From NCBI RefSeq assembly GCF_037577855.1, contig NZ_JBAKFX010000010.1:20566-84565 (forward strand): DNA of 64,000 nt, in the 5' to 3' direction. Every line of letters starts with the position of its first letter. The first letter of the stretch is position 1. This stretch comes from Dethiothermospora halolimnae (GTDB lineage: Bacteria > Bacillota > Clostridia > Tissierellales > VENL01). The position numbers and the translations under genes were made by a program. This document shows positions 37,161-44,338 of this stretch, piece after piece. The notes below the pieces were generated by a model that was given only the letters and a program-made list of their open reading frames with translations, made no database searches and was not told the DNA's origin.

Positions 37161-37586
37161 GTGAATAGAAGATATAATGAAGATGATGGCTATAATGCAC
37201 CACAACAACCACAGCCAATGATGCCCAGTACTCCACGACAACCATCTTATATGTATCCCCCAGCATCACCCTATGGACCTAATGATGGAGGAGCCCCAAA
37301 TAGGCAACCTATGCCTATGCCATCAAGGGGAGAATCCCCTGTAGATTTTGAATTTGACGAAGGGCCACCGGTAATAAGAAGTCCCCTTTATTTACAGGGT
37401 TATCTAAGAAGGGTAATAGGTCAATATGTGAAGGTACAGTTCATTGTAGGAACTAATCTTTTTATAGACAGAGAGGGAACTTTATTATCAGTAGGGGTCG
37501 ATCATATAGTACTTCAGGAACCGGAAACCGATGATCGGGTTATTTGTGATCTATACTCAATAAAATTTGTAAAAGTATTTTATTAA
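37161..37586 (+). CDS. gerQ: Spore coat protein GerQ
   Basis: 141 residues from a GTG with AGGAGGT upstream. The first 70 residues are rich in Pro, Gln and Tyr (QQPQPMMPSTPRQPSYMYPP), and the conserved C-terminal domain (about 75-141) reads PLYLQGYLRRVIGQYVKVQF and then LFIDREGTLLSVGVDHIVL, as in GerQ. In Bacillus, GerQ localises CwlJ and is cross-linked into the coat; the adjacent cwlJ gene supports the same pairing here. It starts 19 bases after cwlJ and has its own terminator. Confidence 0.93.
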   Translation: MNRRYNEDDGYNAPQQPQPMMPSTPRQPSYMYPPASPYGPNDGGAPNRQPMPMPSRGESPVDFEFDEGPPVIRSPLYLQGYLRRVIGQYVKVQFIVGTNLFIDREGTLLSVGVDHIVLQEPETDDRVICDLYSIKFVKVFY

Positions 37587-37615
37587 CTTTAAGGCTTAAA
37601 ATAATTGTAACCAAT

Positions 37616-37655
37616 AAAGTGACTTATACCATGGGATAAGTCACTTTGTTGTTTT
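37616..37655 (+). terminator. Terminator after gerQ
   Basis: AAAGTGACTTAT pairs with ATAAGTCACTTT around an 8-base loop; GTTGTTTTT follows. Confidence 0.85.
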
Positions 37656-37734
37656 TGTACAAAACAAATTTGCATTTATAGAAGTGTATAATAAAATATA
37701 GATATAAATAAGAAATAAGGAAGTGGCAGTATCG

Positions 37735-38385
37735 ATGAAAAATAAAAGAGAAATAAAAATATGCTCTCCAAGAATACCTAAAGATTTAAAGAAGTCTGAA
37801 GGGATAAGATATGACATTAAAGAGGAAGATTCCATTTATAATGAGTTAATATCTTATTGTTCCATTGGAGGACAGGTGGCAGAAGGTGTAGAAATTCAAA
37901 AGACAATTTTTAAGAATGTTTCATTTAATAAAGCAATACTTAGAGGTATTGAACTAACAGATGTTAGATTTGAAAATTGTGATTTATCTAATTGTGATTT
38001 TATACATGCTATTATACATAGAGTAGAATTTATAGATTGTAAAATCCTTGGTGTAGATTTAAGTCAATCAACACTTCAAAATGTAATAATTAATGGGTGT
38101 AATGGGAACTATAGTCTCGGTAGGTTTTTATACTGCAACAATATAATTTTTAATAATACGTCATTCTATAGTGTTAATTTTCAAGAATCAGAATTTCTTA
38201 ATACAAAATTTGAAAGATGTAATCTAACAGAAGCTCAAATGTCTGGTTGCAAACTGAAAGATGTTGATTTAAGAGGGTGTGAGATAGAAGGTATGAAAGT
38301 AAGAATAGAAGATGTAAAGGGAGCTATAGTTTCTCCTACACAAGCTATGACACTATCTAAATTATTAGGAATTATAATTAAATAG
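37735..38385 (+). CDS. Pentapeptide-repeat protein (Qnr/MfpA-like fold)
   Basis: 216 residues from the ATG at 37735; a GTG at 37723 is an alternative. From about residue 50 to 190 the chain consists of pentapeptide repeats with central F/L residues (FENCDLSNCDFIHAI.., FQESEFLNTKFERCNL..), which form a right-handed quadrilateral helix. One irregular stretch near residue 125 (NGNYSLGRFLYCNN) may be a loop. Length and the C-terminal EDVKGAIVSPTQAM...LLGI tail resemble Qnr-like DNA-mimic proteins that protect gyrase, but many such proteins have unknown targets. No linked efflux or gyrase gene is present. Confidence 0.85.
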   Translation: MKNKREIKICSPRIPKDLKKSEGIRYDIKEEDSIYNELISYCSIGGQVAEGVEIQKTIFKNVSFNKAILRGIELTDVRFENCDLSNCDFIHAIIHRVEFIDCKILGVDLSQSTLQNVIINGCNGNYSLGRFLYCNNIIFNNTSFYSVNFQESEFLNTKFERCNLTEAQMSGCKLKDVDLRGCEIEGMKVRIEDVKGAIVSPTQAMTLSKLLGIIIK

Positions 38386-38494
38386 AAAATTTAAATAAAT
38401 GGCAGTATAAAATCATATGCTTATAAAGTTAAAATTTTTTAACAAAATAAGGTTATTTTATAAGAAAATTTTATTAAATAATAACAATTAGCAA

Positions 38495-38531
38495 CATATT
38501 GATTTTATCTTGTAGTAATAAAATCAATATG
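38495..38531. promoter_or_regulatory. 14-bp inverted repeat upstream of the serine cluster
   Basis: CATATTGATTTTAT and ATAAAATCAATATG are perfect complements around a 9-base loop, 85 bases before the aminotransferase start. No T-run follows, and no T-box motif was found, so an operator or a leader hairpin is more likely than a terminator. Confidence 0.45.
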
Positions 38532-38616
38532 ATATTCTATACTAGAGAATTGGATAGTATTACTTTAATTTAATTTACTATTAAATATAAATAAGGATTA
38601 TTAAGGAGGTATTTGT

Positions 38617-39687
38617 ATGCACAAAAAACTATTTATACCAGGACCAGTAGAGGTAAAGCCTGATGTATTACAAAAAATGGCTACACCAATGATAGGTCAT
38701 AGAACAAAATCAGCTTCAAAGTTGCAAAGAGATATTAGTGAAAAAATGATGAAATTATTCTACACAGAAAATCAAGTAATGCTTTCAACTACTTCAGGTA
38801 GTGGATTAATGGAAGCTGCAATTCGTTCTTGTACAGGAAAAAGAGCTGCTGTATTTGCGGTAGGAGCTTTTGGTAAGAGATGGTATGACATGGCGGTTGC
38901 TAATAACGTACCAGCTGATTTATTTGAAGTTGAATGGGGAAATCCCACAACTCCAGAACAGGTAGATGAAGTATTAGCAACTGGTAAGTATGACGTTGTA
39001 ACTGTTACCCACAATGAAACATCAACAGGTATAATGAACCCTGTAGCTGAAATAGGAGAAGTTATTAAAAAATATCCAGATGTTGTATTCTGCGTAGATA
39101 CAGTAAGTTCGGCAGCAGGAGCAAAGATAGAGGTAGACAAATGGGGCATAGATGTTTGTATAACATCAACTCAGAAGGCATTGGCATTACCTCCAGGACT
39201 TGCAATTTGTACTATTTCTGATAAAGCCTTAGAGGCAGCTAGAAAAGTAGAAAACAGAGGGTTCTATCTTGATTTAGTTAGACTATATGATTACATACAA
39301 AAGAAAGATCATCAATATCCGTCAACTCCATCAATTTCCCATATGTATGCATTGGATTATCAACTAGACAAAATATTGGAAGAGGGTCTAGAAAATCGTT
39401 TTGCAAGACATGAAGAGATGGCTAAGTATGTAAGGGCTTGGGCTAATAAGCATTTTGAGCTATTCCCAGTTGAAGAACATGCTTCAAATACATTAACCAA
39501 TGTTAGAAATACTAGAAATATTAGTGTTGCTGATTTAAATAAACAATTAGGTTTAAGAGGATTTACTATATCCAATGGATATGGAAAATTAAAAGAGAAG
39601 ACATTTAGAATAGCTCATATGGGTGAAACAACATTACCAGAGATTAAAGAGCTTCTTGAAAATATAGAAGATATTCTAGGACTATAG
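38617..39687 (+). CDS. Class V aminotransferase, probable phosphoserine aminotransferase
   Basis: 356 residues. GPVEVKPDVLQKMATPMIGHR is shared by the alanine-glyoxylate/phosphoserine group; the PLP lysine lies in TSTQKALALPPG, and the SGSGLMEAA and CVDTVSSAAG boxes are present. The enzyme is not the classical SerC of E. coli type but the form seen in clostridia and thermophiles next to SerA. With SerA it would convert 3-phosphohydroxypyruvate to phosphoserine using glutamate. AAGGAGGT precedes the ATG. No phosphoserine phosphatase gene is in the window. Confidence 0.88.
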   Translation: MHKKLFIPGPVEVKPDVLQKMATPMIGHRTKSASKLQRDISEKMMKLFYTENQVMLSTTSGSGLMEAAIRSCTGKRAAVFAVGAFGKRWYDMAVANNVPADLFEVEWGNPTTPEQVDEVLATGKYDVVTVTHNETSTGIMNPVAEIGEVIKKYPDVVFCVDTVSSAAGAKIEVDKWGIDVCITSTQKALALPPGLAICTISDKALEAARKVENRGFYLDLVRLYDYIQKKDHQYPSTPSISHMYALDYQLDKILEEGLENRFARHEEMAKYVRAWANKHFELFPVEEHASNTLTNVRNTRNISVADLNKQLGLRGFTISNGYGKLKEKTFRIAHMGETTLPEIKELLENIEDILGL

Positions 39688-39698
39688 GGGGTAATAAT

Positions 39699-40610
39699 AT
39701 GGCGAGAATATTAGTAACCGATGGAATGGATAAAAATGCTGCAGAGCAGTTAAGAAAAATGGGTCACGAATTAGTTGAAGAACATTATGAGCCAGAAGCT
39801 TTAAAGGAACAACTTAAAAACTTTGATGCTACGATAATACGTTCTGCAACTAAAATTAGACAGGAAATAATAGATGCTGCCCTTGAGACTAATAAATTAA
39901 AACTAATAATAAGGGCAGGGGTTGGTCTAGACAATATAGATGTTCAATATGCTATGGAACATGGTATCCAAGTGAATAATACTCCAAATGCCAGTAGTTC
40001 AGCAGTTGCAGAGTTAGCTATAGGACATATGTTTGCATTATCAAGATACATTTATATATCAAATGTAACTATGAGAAATGGAGAATGGAACAAAAAAGCA
40101 TATAAAGGTATAGAACTTGCTGGAAAAACATTAGGGTTAGTTGGATTTGGTAGAATAGCTAAGGAAACAGCTAAAAAGGCCAAGGCTTTAGGTATGAATG
40201 TTATCTATACTGACATAAAGGGAGAGCAGGAAGGACAAGATTCTTATAAGTATGCTTCTATGGAGGAGTTATTAAAGCAATCTGACTTTATATCACTTCA
40301 TATACCATTTAAAAAGGAAATAGGAGCGGTTATTAGTACTAAAGAATTTGAAATGATGAAAGATGGAGCTTATTTAGTAAATTGTGCTAGAGGTGGAGTA
40401 GTTGATGAAGCTGCCTTACTTGAAGCTTTAGACTCAGGAAAAGTTTCAGCTGCAGCTATAGATGTATTTGAAGAGGAACCAACTAAGAATGAGAAACTTT
40501 ATAAACATGAAAAAGTTTCATTAACACCCCATATAGGAGCTTCAACAAAGGAAGCACAAGCTAGAATAGGAGAAGAAATAATAGAAATAGTACAAAACTT
40601 TTTTGAATAG
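39699..40610 (+). CDS. serA: D-3-phosphoglycerate dehydrogenase, short form
   Basis: 303 residues: a 2-hydroxyacid dehydrogenase without the C-terminal ACT domain of feedback-inhibited SerA. The NAD site is GLVGFGRIAKETAKKAKALG, and the catalytic Arg, Glu and His are in NCARGGVVDE, the EEEP region and TPHIGAST. It makes 3-phosphohydroxypyruvate, the substrate of the enzyme encoded 11 bases upstream. Without an ACT domain, serine feedback may be weak or act elsewhere. Confidence 0.92.
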   Translation: MARILVTDGMDKNAAEQLRKMGHELVEEHYEPEALKEQLKNFDATIIRSATKIRQEIIDAALETNKLKLIIRAGVGLDNIDVQYAMEHGIQVNNTPNASSSAVAELAIGHMFALSRYIYISNVTMRNGEWNKKAYKGIELAGKTLGLVGFGRIAKETAKKAKALGMNVIYTDIKGEQEGQDSYKYASMEELLKQSDFISLHIPFKKEIGAVISTKEFEMMKDGAYLVNCARGGVVDEAALLEALDSGKVSAAAIDVFEEEPTKNEKLYKHEKVSLTPHIGASTKEAQARIGEEIIEIVQNFFE

Positions 40611-40621
40611 GAGGTTTTCAG

Positions 40622-41869
40622 ATGGCAACAGTAAGACCATTTAAAGGCATAAGACCAAAAAAAGAGTTAGTAGAGAAAGTAGCATCTTTACCATATGATG
40701 TTATGAATAGAGAAGAAGCAAAAGAAATGGCTAAGGGAAATGACAAGTCTTTTCTTCATGTAGTTAGACCTGAAATAGATGTTGATGATTCCGTTGATAT
40801 ACACGATAAAATCGTCTATGAGACAGCTAGAAAGAATTTAGACAAATTTATAGAAGATGGTGTTTTAGTACAGGATGATAAGCCTAAGTACTATATATAT
40901 AGACAAATAATGTTCGGTAGAGTTCAAACTGGTTTAGTAGGTTGTACTTCAATAGATGAATACATGAATAATACTATTAAAAAACATGAATTCACAAGAC
41001 CTGCGAAGGAAAAAGATAGAATTAATAATTTCGATCATTGTGATGCAAATACTGCTCCTATATTCTTAACATATAGAAAAAATGATGAGATCAATAATAT
41101 AGTAAATGATTGGATTAAATTTAATAAACCTGTATATGATTTTACCAGTGAAGATGATATAACTCATATAGTGTGGGTTATAGATGATGCAAGTAAAGTT
41201 GAGAGAATAGGTGAGTTATTTGATAGCATAAGCTATCTATATATTGCAGACGGTCATCATAGATCAGCATCATCAGTTAAAGTTGGATTAAAGAGAAGGG
41301 AAGAAAATCCAAACTATACTGGAGATGAAGAATTTAATTACTTTATGTCAGTTATATTCCCAGATGAAGATTTATTTATCATGGATTACAATAGAGTAGT
41401 TGAAGATTTAAATGGAAATAGTGATGAAGAATTTTTAACAAAAGTAAAGGAAAAATTTGATTTAGAAGAGTATACTAAAGAAGGTCAATATAGACCAATG
41501 AACAAGCACGAGTTTGGTATGTATTTAAATAATAAATGGTATAAGCTTACTGCTAAAGAAGGTACATTTGATAGTAAACATCCAGTAAACTCTTTAGATG
41601 CAGCAATATTACAAAATAATCTTCTTAATCCTATATTAGGAATAGATGATCCTAGAACTAACGAAAGGATAGATTTTATCGGAGGAATAAGAGGACTTGA
41701 AGAGCTTGAAAAAAGAGTTAACAATGGCATGAAGGTAGCATTTTCTATGTATCCTACTACTATAGAAGACTTAATTGGAGTGGCAGATGCAGGGGAAGTA
41801 ATGCCTCCAAAATCTACTTGGTTTGAGCCAAAACTTAGAAGTGGATTGTTTGTTCATAGATTAAAGTAA
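40622..41869 (+). CDS. DUF1015 family protein in serine biosynthesis cluster
   Basis: 415 residues. Opening motifs PFKGIRPKKELVEKVASLPYD and then LHVVRPE are typical of DUF1015. The conserved block YIADGHHRSASS near residue 210 is the most striking; a DGHHR box is also found in ParB/SbnI-fold serine kinases, though I cannot show shared fold. The gene starts 11 bases after serA with AGGAGG upstream and ends the cluster. Its constant place beside serA suggests a role in serine or phosphoserine metabolism, still unproven. Confidence 0.88.
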   Translation: MATVRPFKGIRPKKELVEKVASLPYDVMNREEAKEMAKGNDKSFLHVVRPEIDVDDSVDIHDKIVYETARKNLDKFIEDGVLVQDDKPKYYIYRQIMFGRVQTGLVGCTSIDEYMNNTIKKHEFTRPAKEKDRINNFDHCDANTAPIFLTYRKNDEINNIVNDWIKFNKPVYDFTSEDDITHIVWVIDDASKVERIGELFDSISYLYIADGHHRSASSVKVGLKRREENPNYTGDEEFNYFMSVIFPDEDLFIMDYNRVVEDLNGNSDEEFLTKVKEKFDLEEYTKEGQYRPMNKHEFGMYLNNKWYKLTAKEGTFDSKHPVNSLDAAILQNNLLNPILGIDDPRTNERIDFIGGIRGLEELEKRVNNGMKVAFSMYPTTIEDLIGVADAGEVMPPKSTWFEPKLRSGLFVHRLK

Positions 41870-41894
41870 ATTATAAATAATAGCTTAATAAATT

Positions 41895-41921
41895 AAGCCA
41901 TCGATTGATGGCTTTTTTTTA
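41895..41921 (+). terminator. Terminator after the serine cluster
   Basis: AAGCCATCGA pairs with TTGATGGCTT-type sequence (near-perfect palindrome), followed by eight T residues. Confidence 0.9.
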
Positions 41922-41984
41922 TGTTTTTTTGGGTATTATATAAATAGATAGTTTTATAAATAAAAAGAGTGGTGTTTAATAATT

Positions 41985-42689
41985 ATGAAAGGATTTGAAA
42001 GATATTATGGTAATGTATTTAGGGGAGCTTTAAAGGTAATAAACCCCTTTAAAAAGAGGCTTATAAAAACAGAATGCAAAGTTCATATTTTTATTAATAA
42101 TAATTCTTTAAGGCTTTTAAAGGAGCATGGATATGATTATGAGCATATGTTCTATAGAAATCATATTAAAGAGCTTAATAAAGGTGTTGTTTGGGCTGAT
42201 CAAGATTTTAAAAGTATCAACCATTTTTATAGTCCAAAAAAAACTAAGGGTCTCTATGGACATAGTAATGCTAAAATTCTTACCTACAATTATTATGAAA
42301 AGGCTATTGGGTATTATAAACGGGGAAATATAAAGTTATCTATATTTTATCTAGGTGCTTGCGCCCATATAATTCAAGATATGACAGTTCCCCAACATGT
42401 TAATATTAGACTCTTAGATAGCCATAGACAATATGAAAATTTTGTAAAAATAACATATGATATTGTTGAAGAATTCACGTCCCGTGATAAACCCATAGTT
42501 TTTAATGAACTTAATCATTATTTAAGATTTAACGCAAAAAATGCAATCAAAATATATAAAGAATCAAGAAACTTAAAAAGTAATAAAGCTAAATACCATA
42601 ATGTAACTAAATGTATTTTACCCTTGGCTCAAAGGACCACAGCAGGATTACTGGTAATGTTTTTAAAAGATGTAAAATTTAAAAGTTAA
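41985..42689 (+). CDS. Zinc-dependent phospholipase C-like protein
   Basis: 234 residues. The spread of His/Asp pairs fits the zinc-dependent phospholipase C/S1-P1 nuclease fold: TECKVHIFINNNSL, WADQDF, SINHFY, YGHSN, and the metal helix ACAHIIQDMTVPQHVN with its HxxxD...H spacing. Secreted clostridial phospholipases start with a signal peptide, but none is visible here (the N-terminus is MKGFERYYGNVFRG), so the protein may stay in the cytoplasm or need another export route. The ribosome binding site is weak (GAGTGGTG). Substrate unproven. Confidence 0.78.
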   Translation: MKGFERYYGNVFRGALKVINPFKKRLIKTECKVHIFINNNSLRLLKEHGYDYEHMFYRNHIKELNKGVVWADQDFKSINHFYSPKKTKGLYGHSNAKILTYNYYEKAIGYYKRGNIKLSIFYLGACAHIIQDMTVPQHVNIRLLDSHRQYENFVKITYDIVEEFTSRDKPIVFNELNHYLRFNAKNAIKIYKESRNLKSNKAKYHNVTKCILPLAQRTTAGLLVMFLKDVKFKS

Positions 42690-42712
42690 TATTTAAATTG
42701 TTCAGGTGGAAA

Positions 42713-42747
42713 CCTAATTTTAAAGATAATTATTTTAAAATTAGGAG
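42713..42747 (+). promoter_or_regulatory. Hairpin overlapping the ribosome binding site of the YfcC transporter gene
   Basis: CCTAATTTTAAA (42713-42724) and TTTAAAATTAGG (42734-42745) are perfect complements with a 9-base loop. The last AGG of the stem is part of the AGGAG ribosome binding site (42743-42747). The fold could hold the site shut and control translation. Confidence 0.55.
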
Positions 42748-42755
42748 TGAAACTA

Positions 42756-44180
42756 ATGAAAAGGATAAAAATGCCCAGTGCATATACGATATTAATTTTA
42801 ATCATAATTGTTGTTGCAATATTAACTTGGATTGTTCCAGCTGGGGAATATAATTATGTTGAGGATCCAGACACAGGAAGGCAGAAACCAGTCCCTGGAA
42901 CATATGAGCAGGTGGGTCAGCAGGGTCAAGATTATTTTGATGTGGCTAAAGCACCTATAGAGGGATTTTATCAAGCTGTAGACGTTGGATTTTTTGTATT
43001 AGTAATAGGTGGATTTCTAGGTGTTGTTATGAAAACTGGAGCCATAGATGCTGGAATAGCATCGGTTACTAAGAAACTTAAGGGTAGAGAAAAATGGATG
43101 ATACCAATACTAATGATATTATTTGGTGCCGGTGGTACAACATTTGGAATGGCAGAGGAAACTATAGCCTTTTATCCTCTATTATTACCAGTATTTATAG
43201 CTGCAGGATATGATGCAGTGACAGCAGTGTCAGTTATATTATTGGGAGCAGGAGTTGGAGTATTAGGCTCAACAGTTAATCCCTTTGCTACAGGTATAGC
43301 ATCAGGATTTGCTAATGTACCATTAGGTCAAGGAATTGGACTTAGATTAGCTGTTTTAATAATTGGAGAGGCAATAGCCATATTATATGTTATGAGATAT
43401 GCAAATAAAGTCAAAAATAATCCGAAGGCTTCTTTAGTGTATAATATGAGAGAAGATAATAAAAAGCACTTTCTATCAGATAAAGATGAAAATGAATTTC
43501 CTAAATTAACTGGAACAAGAAAAACGATATTAGTTTTATTTGTAATAACATTTTTATTTATGGTATATGGGGTTATACCCTTTGAAGATATCTTCCCAGA
43601 TGCTAATATACCAACATTAGGATGGTGGTTTAAGGAATTAACTACTTTATTTCTAGTTTCAGCAGTTTTAATAGGTTTTGTGGGAAGGTTAGGAGAAAAG
43701 GGAATGATATCTGCATTTGTAGATGGTGCAAGGGATCTTTTGGGTGTTGCATTAATAGTAGGTGTATCTAGAGGTATAACAGTTATAATGGATGCAGGAA
43801 AGATAACAGATACGGTCTTAAACTTGGGAGAGAGAACCCTTGCCGATGCAGGAGAGGTTGGATTCACTGTATTGACCTATCTCTTTTATATACCAATGTC
43901 ATTTTTAATACCCTCTACTTCTGGGTTGGCCACATTATCAATGCCTATAATGGCCCCATTGGGAGAGTTTGCTGGAGTTGGAAGGGATATAGTTATTACA
44001 GCTTATCAATCGGCTTCAGGAATTGTTAATCTTATTACTCCTACAAGTGCAGTTGTTATGGGAGGTTTAGCCATAGGAAGAGTTCCCTATGAAAAGTGGA
44101 TAAAGTATGTATGGAAATTACTTGTTATATTAATGATTCTAATAATAGCTGCCTTAAGTATTGGTAGTTTAATGAGTTAA
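42756..44180 (+). CDS. YfcC-family (basic amino acid antiporter-type) membrane transporter
   Basis: 474 residues from the ATG at 42756, eight bases after AGGAG; a GTG at 42747 overlaps that site. About twelve hydrophobic segments, with the family hallmarks TWIVPAGEY near the start, FGAGGTTFGMAEET, and in the second half PSTSGLATLSMPIMAPL and SASGIVNLITPTSAVVMGGL. YfcC/DcuC-like proteins move amino acids or dicarboxylates, sometimes by exchange; the substrate cannot be assigned. Its translation may be controlled by the hairpin covering the ribosome binding site. PepF, an oligopeptidase, is encoded next. Confidence 0.9.
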   Translation: MKRIKMPSAYTILILIIIVVAILTWIVPAGEYNYVEDPDTGRQKPVPGTYEQVGQQGQDYFDVAKAPIEGFYQAVDVGFFVLVIGGFLGVVMKTGAIDAGIASVTKKLKGREKWMIPILMILFGAGGTTFGMAEETIAFYPLLLPVFIAAGYDAVTAVSVILLGAGVGVLGSTVNPFATGIASGFANVPLGQGIGLRLAVLIIGEAIAILYVMRYANKVKNNPKASLVYNMREDNKKHFLSDKDENEFPKLTGTRKTILVLFVITFLFMVYGVIPFEDIFPDANIPTLGWWFKELTTLFLVSAVLIGFVGRLGEKGMISAFVDGARDLLGVALIVGVSRGITVIMDAGKITDTVLNLGERTLADAGEVGFTVLTYLFYIPMSFLIPSTSGLATLSMPIMAPLGEFAGVGRDIVITAYQSASGIVNLITPTSAVVMGGLAIGRVPYEKWIKYVWKLLVILMILIIAALSIGSLMS

Positions 44181-44213
44181 AAAGGATATCTAAAGCTTTA
44201 GATATCCTTTTTA
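44179..44213 (+). terminator. Terminator after the YfcC transporter
   Basis: A perfect palindrome (AAAAGGATATCTAAAG and its complement) of 32 bases ends in a T-run, beginning in the stop codon. Confidence 0.88.
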
Positions 44214-44338
44214 ACTCTAGAAAAATTTTAGAAAAAACGATACAATATAATAAGGAAGAATTTTCTTGAAATTATTTTATAAAAATATAATAAAATAATT
44301 AAAGATTAGTTAATTTAAATTTTGAGGGGAGAGATAAT

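Noticed and set aside
38386..38616. T-box or other amino-acid riboswitch before the serine cluster
   Set aside because: No T-box AGGGTGG core, specifier loop or terminator/antiterminator pair; only a 14-bp inverted repeat.
38772..39149. 125-residue minus-strand open frame inside the aminotransferase gene
   Set aside because: Shadow of a well-supported PLP enzyme; low-complexity Ser/Thr-rich translation.
43328..43867. 179-residue minus-strand open frame inside the YfcC transporter gene
   Set aside because: The plus-strand product is a clear membrane transporter with family motifs; the antisense frame has no ribosome binding site and arises from codon bias.
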